A stretch of DNA of 64,000 bases. It comes from CALMBW01 sp963779645 (GTDB lineage Bacteria > Actinomycetota > CADDZG01 > WHSQ01). The stretch covers positions 310,001 through 374,000 of the forward strand of contig CAVZYX010000005.1 of the NCBI GenBank assembly GCA_963779645.1. The letters are read 5' to 3'. The notes beneath the pieces were generated by a model. The model worked only from the letters and a program-made list of their open reading frames with translations. It was not told the origin of the DNA and searched no databases. Of this stretch, positions 55,608-64,000 are shown piece by piece (position 1 is the stretch's first letter; the number at the start of each line of letters is the position of its first letter). Made by a program: the position numbers and the translations under genes.

Positions 55608-58139
55608 TTATTCTGATTCGCCGTCGCTGTCGGCGGATGCACCGGCCCCCGCAAGTTCCACCGGAGGCATCTCCGGAGCTCGCTCGGCCCGGCGGAAGAC
55701 GATGTCGTCTTCCCCACCGTCCACTTTCTCGGCATCGATGATGATCGTGTCGCCGGCTTCGTACTCTTTCCAGAGGATCTTCTCGGACAGTGGGTCCTCG
55801 ATCATCCGCTGGATCGCCCTGCGCAAAGGTCGAGCACCAAGCGATGGATCGTAGCCACGCGTGGAGAGCACATCCTTCGCAGACTCGGTCAACTCGATCT
55901 CGACGTCTTGCGACTTCAACTGGTTCTGAACTCGCTTGATCATGAGATCCACGATCGAGTGAACCTCAACCCTGGACAGCTCGTGGAAGACGATGACCTC
56001 ATCGATACGGTTCAGGAACTCGGGCCGGAAGCTCTTCTTGAGCTCTTCCTGTACCCGGTCCTTCATCTTGTCGTAGGTCATGTCGCTCGTGGCGTCGCCG
56101 AATCCCATGGCCGGCTTACGCAAATCCCTGGTCCCGAGGTTCGACGTCATGATGATCACGGTGTTCTTGAAGTCGACGGTTTTACCTTGTGCGTCCGTCA
56201 GGCGGCCGTCTTCGAGGATCTGCAGCAGCGTATTGAAGACGTCCGGGTGGGCCTTCTCGATCTCGTCAAGCAGGACCACTGAGTATGGACGGCGTCGCAC
56301 TGCCTCGGTGAGCTGGCCGCCCTCTTCGTACCCGACATAACCGGGAGGCGAACCCATCAACCGAGACACGGTGTGCTTCTCCATGTACTCGGACATGTCG
56401 AGCTGGATCAGCGCGTCCTCATCGCCGAACATGAATTCCGCGAGAGCCTTCGCAGTCTCGGTCTTACCGACACCCGAAGGACCTAGGAAGATGAACGATC
56501 CTGCAGGACGCTTGGGATCCTTCAGCCCGGCCCTCGTACGACGGATCGAACGTGACACCGCCGCGATCGCGTCGTGCTGACCGACGATGCGCTTGTGTAG
56601 TTCGTCTTCCATCCGGAGGAGCTTGGCGGTCTCTTCTTCGGTGAGTGATGTGACCGGGATACCCGTCCACGAGGAAAGCACCTCGGCGATCTCTTCTTCG
56701 TCGACGGTTGCGAATGCTTCGCCCTCAGCCTCGCGCCACTGGCTTTCCTTCTCGGAGCGCTCGGCCATCAGACGCTTCTCTTCGTCGCGGAAGCCAGCTG
56801 CTCTCTCGAAGTCTTGAGCTTCGATCGAGTCTTCCTTCTTGCGACGGACGTCCGCGATCTTGTCTTCGAGTTCCTTGTAGTCGGGCGGTGCGCTCATCCG
56901 ACGGATGCGGAGACGCGAACCGGCCTCATCGATCAGGTCGATCGCCTTGTCGGGCAAGTAGCGGTCCGAGATGTAGCGATCGGCGAGGTTCGCCGCGGCA
57001 ACTAAACCTTGATCGGTGATGGTCACGCGGTGGTGAGCCTCGTAGCGGTCCCGAAGTCCCTTAAGGATGTCGATCGTGTGAGCAACGGAAGGCTCCGGCA
57101 CCTTGATCGGCTGGAAACGCCTTTCGAGGGCCGCGTCCTTCTCGAGATGCTTGCGGTACTCATCCAGTGTCGTCGCGCCGATCGTCTGCAGTTCGCCTCG
57201 AGCCAGCATCGGCTTGAGGATGCTCGCAGCATCGATCGCGCCTTCGGCGGCCCCCGCACCAACGAGAGTGTGGAGCTCGTCGATGAACAGGATGATGTCG
57301 CCGCGCGTCTTGATCTCCTTGAGGACCTTCTTCAGGCGCTCCTCGAAGTCACCGCGGTAGCGGGACCCGGCCACGAGAGCACCGAGGTCCAACGTGTAGA
57401 GCTGCTTACCGTGCAGTGTCTCGGGAACCTCGCCCTTGACTATCGCTTGCGCCAAACCCTCGACGATGGCCGTCTTACCGACTCCGGGCTCGCCGATGAG
57501 GACGGGGTTGTTCTTCGTCCTGCGAGAGAGAACCTGCATGACTCGCTCGATCTCTTTCTCGCGTCCGATGACCGGGTCAAGTTTGTTCTCGCGAGCATGT
57601 TGTGTGAGGTTCCGACCGAACTGGTCGAGCACAAGGCTGCCCTGAGGCTGCTCGCCCGTCGTGGCACCTGTGCCTCCACCGCCGCCACCTTCCTTGCTAC
57701 CGGAGTAGCCGGAGAGCAGCTGGATGACCTGCTGGCGAACACGACCGAGGTCGGCCCCCAACTTCACGAGTACCTGGGCTGCGACGCCCTCGCCCTCGCG
57801 GATGAGTCCGAGCAGGATGTGCTCGGTGCCGATGTAGTTGTGACCAAGTTGAAGTGCTTCGCGAAGCGATAGCTCGAGCACCTTCTTGGCGCGCGGTGTG
57901 AATGGGATGTGCCCCGAGGGTGGGGATTGACCCGCACCGATGATCTCTTCAACCTGCTGGCGCACCTTCTCTAGAGAGATGCCCAGTGATTCGAGCGCCT
58001 TGGCGGCGACGCCCTCGCCTTCATGGATCAGTCCGAGCAGGATGTGCTCGGTGCCGATGTAGTTGTGGTTGAGAAGCCTTGCCTCTTCTTGCGCAAGGAC
58101 GACCACCCTGCGGGCCCGGTCTGTAAATCGCTCAAACAT
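55608..58139 (-). CDS. clpC: ATP-dependent Clp protease ATP-binding subunit ClpC
   Basis: 843-residue Hsp100 unfoldase. Two N-terminal Clp repeats (RVVVLAQEEARLLNHNYIGT, then KKVLELSLREALQLGHNYIG), the first AAA+ module with GEPGVGKTA, the UVR-type middle helix EDKIADVRRKKEDSIEAQDF, the second AAA+ module GPSGVGKTE, and a D2 C-terminus. It feeds ClpP. AAGGAGG is nine bases upstream. Confidence 0.97.
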   Translation of the reverse strand: MFERFTDRARRVVVLAQEEARLLNHNYIGTEHILLGLIHEGEGVAAKALESLGISLEKVRQQVEEIIGAGQSPPSGHIPFTPRAKKVLELSLREALQLGHNYIGTEHILLGLIREGEGVAAQVLVKLGADLGRVRQQVIQLLSGYSGSKEGGGGGGTGATTGEQPQGSLVLDQFGRNLTQHARENKLDPVIGREKEIERVMQVLSRRTKNNPVLIGEPGVGKTAIVEGLAQAIVKGEVPETLHGKQLYTLDLGALVAGSRYRGDFEERLKKVLKEIKTRGDIILFIDELHTLVGAGAAEGAIDAASILKPMLARGELQTIGATTLDEYRKHLEKDAALERRFQPIKVPEPSVAHTIDILKGLRDRYEAHHRVTITDQGLVAAANLADRYISDRYLPDKAIDLIDEAGSRLRIRRMSAPPDYKELEDKIADVRRKKEDSIEAQDFERAAGFRDEEKRLMAERSEKESQWREAEGEAFATVDEEEIAEVLSSWTGIPVTSLTEEETAKLLRMEDELHKRIVGQHDAIAAVSRSIRRTRAGLKDPKRPAGSFIFLGPSGVGKTETAKALAEFMFGDEDALIQLDMSEYMEKHTVSRLMGSPPGYVGYEEGGQLTEAVRRRPYSVVLLDEIEKAHPDVFNTLLQILEDGRLTDAQGKTVDFKNTVIIMTSNLGTRDLRKPAMGFGDATSDMTYDKMKDRVQEELKKSFRPEFLNRIDEVIVFHELSRVEVHSIVDLMIKRVQNQLKSQDVEIELTESAKDVLSTRGYDPSLGARPLRRAIQRMIEDPLSEKILWKEYEAGDTIIIDAEKVDGGEDDIVFRRAERAPEMPPVELAGAGASADSDGESE

Positions 58140-58219
58140 GTGACCGTGCCTCCTTGTCTGTCAGTCCGGGGAAGGTTCGCCCCGCTCCCGGCTGGAAAGC
58201 TCTCGCTCCCCAGGAAACC

Positions 58220-58225
58220 ATTATA
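58220..58225 (-). promoter_or_regulatory. -10 element of clpC
   Basis: Perfect TATAAT on the minus strand about 80 bases before the clpC ATG. The region 17 bases further upstream is GGGGGT, so no -35 is evident; no HAIR or CtsR-like operator is recognised. Nothing else is seen in 58226-58373. Confidence 0.45.
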
Positions 58226-58373
58226 CGGAGAGGGTGTCGTTTACCCCCTGTACTTCTAGATGAACGTAATTCAGCCCCAGAACGTTTCCTGGAACCTCTA
58301 TCGGCGGAAAAAAGGGCCCGATTGAAGTTCGAGAGGCAACCTTTTTCGGTCTTTGAGAAAGATTCGTTGCCGG

Positions 58374-59810
58374 TCAATGGACCGGATCGTTGCGCTTCGT
58401 GGCCACCCCGAAGCTTGCCTTGATGAAGCGAGGAGCCGGTCCATTCAAACGATAGGTACCGGCAAACAATTCCTTCCAATCCTGTGGCAGGACGTCGGTG
58501 CGCTCTCCCCCCGTCGAAAAGCCGCGAGCCAGCGGTACCCAGGGCATCTCGGGATCGAGGTCTTCCCTTTCTGGCACTTCTACCCCCGATCGGGGGACCA
58601 CCCAGAGACCGACCGTCGTCTGGATCGTGGCTGTGTGATCGTCAGGCCCGAAGCTGACCTCAAGGCCGCCGAAACGCGCTCCGTTCAGCTTCTCGAGCTG
58701 GGCAGCTGCGTCCCCGCCGGGAGGCGTTCTTCGCGCTGCCCAGCCGACGAGGAGCGCAGCCTCGTAAGCGCGGCGTTGCCATCCCAGAGGTTCGGAATCC
58801 CACCAGTCAACGAATGCCTCTCGGAAACCCTCGAAAGAAGCCAGTGGAAGGTAGTGGGCGCCGCGCGCATAGGTGTCCGTTGCGATCGTGCCCGGCGGCA
58901 CAACATCCTCTCCACCGCTCAATGGACTGATCATCGCGTCGAGCCCCGCGATCTGTGGCCGCCACGACCGGTTCCTGGATCCCTTCTTCTTCTTCGGTAA
59001 GCGGGCCGCGTCGGTAGATACGTAGGTCGCGTCCAATGAGGTGAGCCCCTCGAACAAGGTTTGAGCCGCGGTGGGCGAGCCATGGAAAACGATCGCCTCA
59101 ACCTTGGCCTTCTTCAGAACCTCGAGTTCGGCCGTGAAATCGTCGTCACCAACGAGGTAACGCGCTTGTGCGGCCACGCGGCCCGCGACATCGTCAACCC
59201 CCGTTCGGATCGAGCCCAGAGCGGTGTCGCCCATCAAGGAGCGTTCCGCGAGAACTCCGATCTTTGTGTATCTGCGGTCACGGAAGAAGTAGGTGGCGAT
59301 CCGTCGCGCCTGCCACAGATAGGGCGGTGAGGACTGGAAGATGTGCGGCCGCAGCAGGTGAGCGCTGTAGAGATCACCGTGGACGAGGATCGCAGGGATG
59401 CCGGCTTGAGCGAGCGCTGCCTCGGCCGAGGGGAGTCCTTGCGGGGGCCCGGCATAGACCACACCAACGGTGCGTTCATCGGCAGCGAACTCGGCCACGA
59501 GGTCTGCAGCAAGGATCGGATCACCTTCATCGTCGCGGCCAACAAGCGTGAATGGAAGCTCTGTATCCTCGAGATCTCGGTTGAGCGCCTGGATCGCAGG
59601 CTCGACACCTTCGAAGGCGTCATTACCTCGCCACATGTCGGGACCGGACAAGGTGCCGACCAACGCTATGACCGGACCGGTTTCGCTAGTGGGAGATGCA
59701 TTCGGCTCTCGTACCGGGAAGGAACGTTCGTCCGGGTCCCCTCCGTCGTCGCATGCAGTCCCCACGACTAAGACGACCAGCAGTGCTCCCACCGATAGCT
59801 TCCGCAGCAT
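58374..59810 (-). CDS. Periplasmic-binding-like lipoprotein (branched-chain amino-acid type)
   Basis: 478 residues. Signal LSVGALLVVLVVGTAC with lipobox cysteine C20, then a linker and a type-I solute-binding fold: PVIALVGTLSGPDMWRG, VVYAGPPQGLPSAEAALAQAG and IGVLAERSLMGDTALGSI. Probably the substrate-binding part of an ABC importer or a sensor. No permease or ATPase is adjacent, so its partner is elsewhere. Convergent with nothing; lysS lies upstream on the same strand. Confidence 0.85.
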   Translation of the reverse strand: MLRKLSVGALLVVLVVGTACDDGGDPDERSFPVREPNASPTSETGPVIALVGTLSGPDMWRGNDAFEGVEPAIQALNRDLEDTELPFTLVGRDDEGDPILAADLVAEFAADERTVGVVYAGPPQGLPSAEAALAQAGIPAILVHGDLYSAHLLRPHIFQSSPPYLWQARRIATYFFRDRRYTKIGVLAERSLMGDTALGSIRTGVDDVAGRVAAQARYLVGDDDFTAELEVLKKAKVEAIVFHGSPTAAQTLFEGLTSLDATYVSTDAARLPKKKKGSRNRSWRPQIAGLDAMISPLSGGEDVVPPGTIATDTYARGAHYLPLASFEGFREAFVDWWDSEPLGWQRRAYEAALLVGWAARRTPPGGDAAAQLEKLNGARFGGLEVSFGPDDHTATIQTTVGLWVVPRSGVEVPEREDLDPEMPWVPLARGFSTGGERTDVLPQDWKELFAGTYRLNGPAPRFIKASFGVATKRNDPVH

Positions 59811-59865
59811 CCGAGAATCTTCGCAGGGTCGAGGGCCTATACCTCCAAAGACCCCCCGCCGGGCG

Positions 59866-61300
59866 TTACTCGGTGGGGTCGGTGGAGAGGGGGCGGAGGG
59901 TCGGGAAAAGGATCACTTCTCGCAGAGAGCCCGCGCCCGTGAGGATCGACAGCATCCTGTCCACGCCGAAACCGAAGCCTCCTGCCGGTGGCATGCCGTA
60001 AGCGAGTGCCTCGAGGAAGTCTTCATCGGGAAGTTGGGCTTCTTCGTCACCGGCCGACCGCGCCGCAGCTTGCTGCTCGAAACGACGGCGTTGTTCTTCG
60101 GGGTCGTTGAGCTCGGAGTAGATCGGAGCGATCTCGACTCCGTCGATGTAGAGGTCTGCCTGCTCCGTGAAGTTCGGTATCGACCGATGGTCCTTGGCGA
60201 GTGGCGAAACCTCTTTGGGGAACCCACACACGAAGGTTGGCTGCCTAAAGCCCTTCTCGCATGTCTCTTCGAATATCTCGACGAGGACCTTCCCCGGCCC
60301 CCATGCTGCGTCCAACTTCACGTCGTGGCGCTTCGCAGCATCCCGTAGGGCGTCGGCGTCTCCGGCCGCCCAGGACGACTCGAGCTTCTCCCCGACGGCG
60401 GCCTCGATGGCTTCGAACATGGTGACGCGCGGGAAAGGAGCGGCGAGATCGATCGTGATGTCACCAGAAACGACTTCGAGCGAGCCATTCACTGCCTTTG
60501 CAAGTTCTCTGACCAGATCCTCCACCAGCGCCATCGTGTCCTGCCAATCGACGAACGCCTCGTACCCCTCGAGCATCGTGAACTCGGGGTTGTGCCTCGG
60601 TGATAAACCCTCGTTCCGGAAGCTGCGGTTGACCTCGTAGACCTTCTCGGCTCCCCCGATCAGCAGTCGCTTCAGATAGAGCTCGGGTGCGATGCGTAGA
60701 AAGAGGTCGATGTCCAGGGCGTTGAGGTGCGTCTTGAAAGGCCGCGCAACGGCTCCCCCTGCGATCGGCTGTAGTAGTGGGGTCTCTACCTCCATGAAGC
60801 CGCGACCGTCCATGAACCGGCGGATCGTCGCGAGGGTCTCGACACGCGCATGCATGATCCGCTGTGCCTCTTCATTCGTGATGAGGTCTAGGTAACGCTG
60901 ACGGAAGCGCGTCTCGACATCGGTCATACCGTGCCACTTCTCCGGCATCGATCGAAGGCAGGGCGCCAGCATCGTCACCGAGGTCACTTTGATCGAAAGT
61001 TCACCACGCCGCGTTCTCATGACGATGCCCTCAGCGCCGATGATGTCCCCAACTCCGATCCCGGCGAAGGCAGTCATGGCGTCATCGCCGAGCACCGCCT
61101 GCTGAGCGAAGAGCTGGAACGCGACCCGATTGATCCTTCAGATCGATGAAAGCGATCTTCCCGTGTTCCCGCGTCGTCATGACGCGACCGGCGACCTGCA
61201 CAACGTCAGGCGTCTCGGTACCCGGTTCGAGGTCGGCGTAGCGTTCCTGGATCTGTGCGTTGTAAGTCGAACGGTCGAAGCGATAGGGATACTCCGTCAT
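59866..61300 (-). CDS. lysS: Lysyl-tRNA synthetase, class II, frameshifted
   Basis: Frame 1: N-terminal OB domain (YADLEPGTETPDVVQVAGRV, GKIAFIDLKDQSGRV). Frame 2: QLFAQQAVLGDDAM, then the class II core MEVETPLLQPIAGGAVARPF, RSFRNEGLSPRHNPEFTMLE and GFGFGVDRMLSIL. Joining needs one base removed at the CC of 61116-61117. Restored length about 477. Essential gene, so a sequence error is likely. Overlaps coaX by four bases. Confidence 0.9.
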
Positions 61301-62073
61301 GACTCCGCGTTCCGTTCGAAGATCAATCGCAGTCCGGTCAAGGTAAGCATGGGCTCCAGTTTCTCGATCGTTCGGCAGTGTTCGGCAACAACCGATGCAT
61401 GGCCACCTGTCGCCACGACGCGCGCATCGCCACCCATCTCCTCCGTTGCTCGTTCGACCAGCCCGTCGACCAGCCCGGCCGCACCGAAGATGATCCCCGA
61501 CTGCACCGCGTTAACCGTTGTCTTTCCAATCGCATGAGAAGGCGCAACGAGCTCAACCCTTCTGATCTGAGCGGTTGCACTGAAGAGAGCCGTTGCTGCC
61601 GTATCGACTCCCGGGGCGATCGCGCCGCCCAGATACTCGCCTTTCGCCGACACCGCGTCTACGGTGATAGCCGTTCCGAAATCGACAACGACTACATTGC
61701 TTCCTGGGAAAAGCTCGTGAGCCGCCACCGCGTTCGCGATGCGATCTGCCCCTACTTCTCGCGGATTGTCCATCAGAACCGCAACCCCGGTCTTCGTGCC
61801 CGGTTCTACAACGACGGGTGTGAAGCCGAAGTATGTCTCGGTCATCTGCCGAAGCTCCATCGTTGCCCGCGGTACGACAGAACAGATCGCGACGCCGGAG
61901 ATCTGACGTGAGAAAGAGAGGTCTGCGATCTGCAGGAACTGTCCGAACAGCAGGGCCCATTCATCCGCGGTGCGCTTCGCTTCGGTTGAAACGCGCCACT
62001 CATGCGCGAGCTCATCGCGCTTGAACACCCCCAGATGGGTTTGCGTATTGCCTACATCAACGGCTAGCAGCAA
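61297..62073 (-). CDS. coaX: Type III pantothenate kinase
   Basis: 258 residues from TTG 62073 (MLLAVDVGNTQTHLGVF). ASKHA motifs: DVGNTQT for phosphate, VDFGTAITVDAV, GGAIAPG, and ATGGHASVVAEH. First step of coenzyme A synthesis from pantothenate, matching panD and panC just upstream. AGGGCA before the TTG. Confidence 0.92.
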   Translation of the reverse strand: MLLAVDVGNTQTHLGVFKRDELAHEWRVSTEAKRTADEWALLFGQFLQIADLSFSRQISGVAICSVVPRATMELRQMTETYFGFTPVVVEPGTKTGVAVLMDNPREVGADRIANAVAAHELFPGSNVVVVDFGTAITVDAVSAKGEYLGGAIAPGVDTAATALFSATAQIRRVELVAPSHAIGKTTVNAVQSGIIFGAAGLVDGLVERATEEMGGDARVVATGGHASVVAEHCRTIEKLEPMLTLTGLRLIFERNAES

Positions 62074-62080
62074 TCGTGCC

Positions 62081-62458
62081 CTACGCGCTTTCTGTGACGG
62101 ATCCGAGATGAGCCACGATCCGGTTCGCCTCGTCCACATGAACGATGGTCGGCTCGTAGCTCTCCAGCTCTTGCTGGTCGTAGGAACCGTACGAGATGAC
62201 GATGATCTTGTCTCCGGGTTGAGCCAAGCGGGCCGCGGCACCATTGAGGCACATCACGCCCGAGCCGGGGTCGCCGGCGATGGTGTACGTCTCGAATCGG
62301 GCACCGTTGTTGATGTTCACAACTGCAACCTGCTCGTACTCCAGCAGATCGGCCGCCTCCATCAGGTCTCGGTCTACGGTGATCGACCCAACGTAGTTGA
62401 GATTCGCTTCCGTCACCGTTGCTCGATGGATCTTGGATTTCATCATGCTGCGTTTCAT
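62081..62458 (-). CDS. panD: Aspartate 1-decarboxylase proenzyme
   Basis: 125 residues. The self-cleavage site is YVGS followed by ITVD; cleavage at G-S makes the pyruvoyl enzyme. Also HRATVTEANL and ISYGSY. It supplies beta-alanine to PanC. AGGAG six bases before ATG 62458. Confidence 0.93.
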   Translation of the reverse strand: MKRSMMKSKIHRATVTEANLNYVGSITVDRDLMEAADLLEYEQVAVVNINNGARFETYTIAGDPGSGVMCLNGAAARLAQPGDKIIVISYGSYDQQELESYEPTIVHVDEANRIVAHLGSVTESA

Positions 62459-62482
62459 GGTCTTCTCCTAACTGCAGGCCGC

Positions 62483-63334
62483 TTACGCGGTCCCGCGTTC
62501 TGAAGCCTTCACGAACTTGTTGTCTATCAACCGGGTGGAGCCCACCCGGGCCGCAACTAAAAGAAGGACATCTCCATCCCCCGGCGCCCCGAACGTGTCC
62601 GGGTCGACAGCCGCCGCATAGTCAACCTCAACACCGGCCGACTCGAGGACGTCCAGCATCGATTGTTCGGCCCCCGTGGATGATTCTCCTGCTCGAAGCG
62701 CTTCCGAACCTGCTTCCAGAGCTCCGGATAGAGATAAGGCCCTCTCTCGATCCGCCGGCGTCAGGTAAGCGTTCCGGGAACTCATCGCCAGCCCATCCGA
62801 GTCTCTGATGGTCTCGCCGACGACTATCTCCAGATCGAAGTCGAGATCCGTGACCATCCTCTGGATGACCGCGACCTGCTGGGCATCCTTTTGACCGAAG
62901 AACGCGACGTCTGGTTCGACGAGATTGAAGAGCTTGGTTACCACCGTGGACACTCCGTCGAAGTGTCCCGGGCGATGCGCCCCCTCGAGAACATCCGTGA
63001 TGCCTGCGACGTGGACGGACGTCGCGCCGCCATTCGGGTACATGTCGTCGGTCGTGGGAAGGAAAGCGATGTCTACGCCCGCGGCTTCCGCAGAGGCAAG
63101 GTCGGCTTCCTCGGGACGCGGGTACCGGCCGAGGTCTTCATCGGGTCCGAACTGGAGAGGGTTCACGAAGATGCTTAGAACCACGACACCGTTCCGTGCG
63201 CGGGCTAGGCGAACGAGCGACAGATGCCCCTCGTGAAGAGCGCCCATCGTCGGCACGAACCCGATGGAATGCCCCGCGATCCTTTCCAGGTTCAAGGCGT
63301 TCCGTAGATCCAACGGTGTTCGAACCACCCTCAT
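62483..63334 (-). CDS. panC: Pantothenate synthetase (pantoate-beta-alanine ligase)
   Basis: 283 residues. FVPTMGALHEGHLSLVRLAR with the HxGH-type ATP motif, FFGQKDAQQVAVIQRMV, and SSRNAYLTPADRERA (KMSKS-like loop). Last step of pantothenate synthesis. ATGA overlap with the upstream DUF2520 gene. Confidence 0.95.
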   Translation of the reverse strand: MRVVRTPLDLRNALNLERIAGHSIGFVPTMGALHEGHLSLVRLARARNGVVVLSIFVNPLQFGPDEDLGRYPRPEEADLASAEAAGVDIAFLPTTDDMYPNGGATSVHVAGITDVLEGAHRPGHFDGVSTVVTKLFNLVEPDVAFFGQKDAQQVAVIQRMVTDLDFDLEIVVGETIRDSDGLAMSSRNAYLTPADRERALSLSGALEAGSEALRAGESSTGAEQSMLDVLESAGVEVDYAAAVDPDTFGAPGDGDVLLLVAARVGSTRLIDNKFVKASERGTA

Positions 63335-64000
63335 GGGAGTAGTCCTTCGATGCGTAAGGCGGTGGCGTCGTCGATCCGCTCTGCAGCAACCGCAGCCGAG
63401 AGGATCGTCTTGACGACGCCGAGATAGTCATCGATGAGGTGCGGGGAATAAGCCTCGAGCGCGCGGAGATGTCTCCGCAAAGTTTCCGATTCACCGCGCA
63501 CAACTGGACCCGTCAATGTGGCCGCTCCCCCGCCCCCCTCGCGAGCGTTCTCCACCGTTCCACTAGCCAGAGGACCTAGAACCGATTCGGGAGCCGCTAT
63601 CCCGAGCGTCGCGAGGACCGACTCGCCGAACGCCATCAGGGCCGATATCCCGTTACTCGTCATGACGCATGCCGCGTGCCACAGAGCCCGGTCGGCCTCG
63701 GCAACATCGACCGGTATGCCTCGCAGTTTCTCGATGATCACCGCTCGTACGAAATCTCTGGCCTCGGGATCACAAGTGAGCCCCCATGCAGACCGCGGCA
63801 ATCGCATCAGCGCGGTGTGAACGTCGGGACAAGCTTGGACCGGATGCATCGCGCACCCGAAGGCGCCTCGAGCGATCACCGGTTGAAGAGGGCCGACGCC
63901 CAGCGAGCCGGACAGATGGGCAACGACGGTGCCCCGTCTGACGCCACCACTGATCTCGGTCGCGATGTCCCCGATGGCATCATCGGTCGCGCCGATCAGA
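63331..64000 (-). CDS. Rossmann-like and DUF2520 protein, 5' end beyond window
   Basis: Visible part ~223 residues, open to the window edge. The first part is a NAD(P)-binding Rossmann segment (LIGATDDAIGDIATEISGG, VAHLSGSLGVGPL); from MHPVQACPDVHTAL on it is the DUF2520 helical domain. Such proteins lie beside panC in many actinobacteria and may act in pantoate supply, for instance as a ketopantoate reductase-like enzyme. Function not proven. Confidence 0.85.
   Translation of the reverse strand, partial: LIGATDDAIGDIATEISGGVRRGTVVAHLSGSLGVGPLQPVIARGAFGCAMHPVQACPDVHTALMRLPRSAWGLTCDPEARDFVRAVIIEKLRGIPVDVAEADRALWHAACVMTSNGISALMAFGESVLATLGIAAPESVLGPLASGTVENAREGGGGAATLTGPVVRGESETLRRHLRALEAYSPHLIDDYLGVVKTILSAAVAAERIDDATALRIEGLLP

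Overview
The window reads as a high-GC Actinomycetota chromosome segment, probably from an uncultivated, deep-branching lineage. The clues are a DUF3263 protein next to a LytR_C protein, CarD, a NusG with a long acidic N-terminus, an actinobacterial-type GT20 trehalose-phosphate synthase, and promoters of the form TTGACN-N17-TATCCT/TACAAT. The order clpC, radA, carD, ispD, ispF, cysS, rlmB, sigH, tRNA-Thr resembles the order known from Firmicutes, which suggests an old Gram-positive arrangement. The spo0H/SigH-like sigma factor in that block fits a deep-branching position.

Layout. 1-11648 (minus strand) is one continuous ribosomal superoperon: rpsL, rpsG, fusA, tuf, rpsJ, rplC, rplD, rplW, rplB, rpsS, rplV, rpsC, rplP, rpmC, rpsQ, rplN, rplX, rplE, rpsN, rpsH (cut by the window edge). 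A promoter near 12020-12048 and a leader of about 365 nt precede it. 12.5-19.8 kb holds rpoBC with its own promoter and terminator. 20.8-22.1 kb holds rplJ-rplL behind an L10-type leader with an attenuator hairpin. 27.1-29.5 kb holds secE-nusG-rplK-rplA. Between these lie a methyltransferase, a secreted G8-domain/beta-helix protein, rsgA behind a structured leader, and small secreted or membrane proteins.

32.0-34.9 kb is a small foreign element flanked by perfect 44-bp direct repeats. One repeat is the 3' half of an intact tRNA-Trp and the other is a duplicated tRNA fragment. It carries a truncated serine-recombinase start fused to a membrane segment, a secreted FN3 protein with a toxin-like C-terminus, and a small acidic gene directly behind it that could be its immunity protein. 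35-46 kb carries an ECF sigma/anti-sigma pair, a hotdog protein, two single-domain response regulators, an S-box (SAM-I) controlled threonine-synthase-like gene overlapping a GG-ended MoaD/ThiS/CysO-like sulfur carrier, an AI-2E family permease, trehalose genes otsA/otsB, LytR_C/DUF3263 proteins and glutamate dehydrogenase. 46-64 kb contains sigH, rlmB, cysS, ispF, ispD, carD, radA, clpC, lysS and the pantothenate block coaX, panD, panC plus a DUF2520 protein.

The most novel-looking unit is the riboswitch, thrC-like, sulfur-carrier operon, which could be a protein-thiocarboxylate route to homocysteine rather than plain threonine synthesis. A technical caution: at least seven single-base indels break otherwise intact and often essential genes (secE, otsA, rlmB, ispD, lysS and two in the FN3 gene). 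Four of the seven lie in short homopolymer runs, so sequencing or assembly errors are more likely than gene decay.
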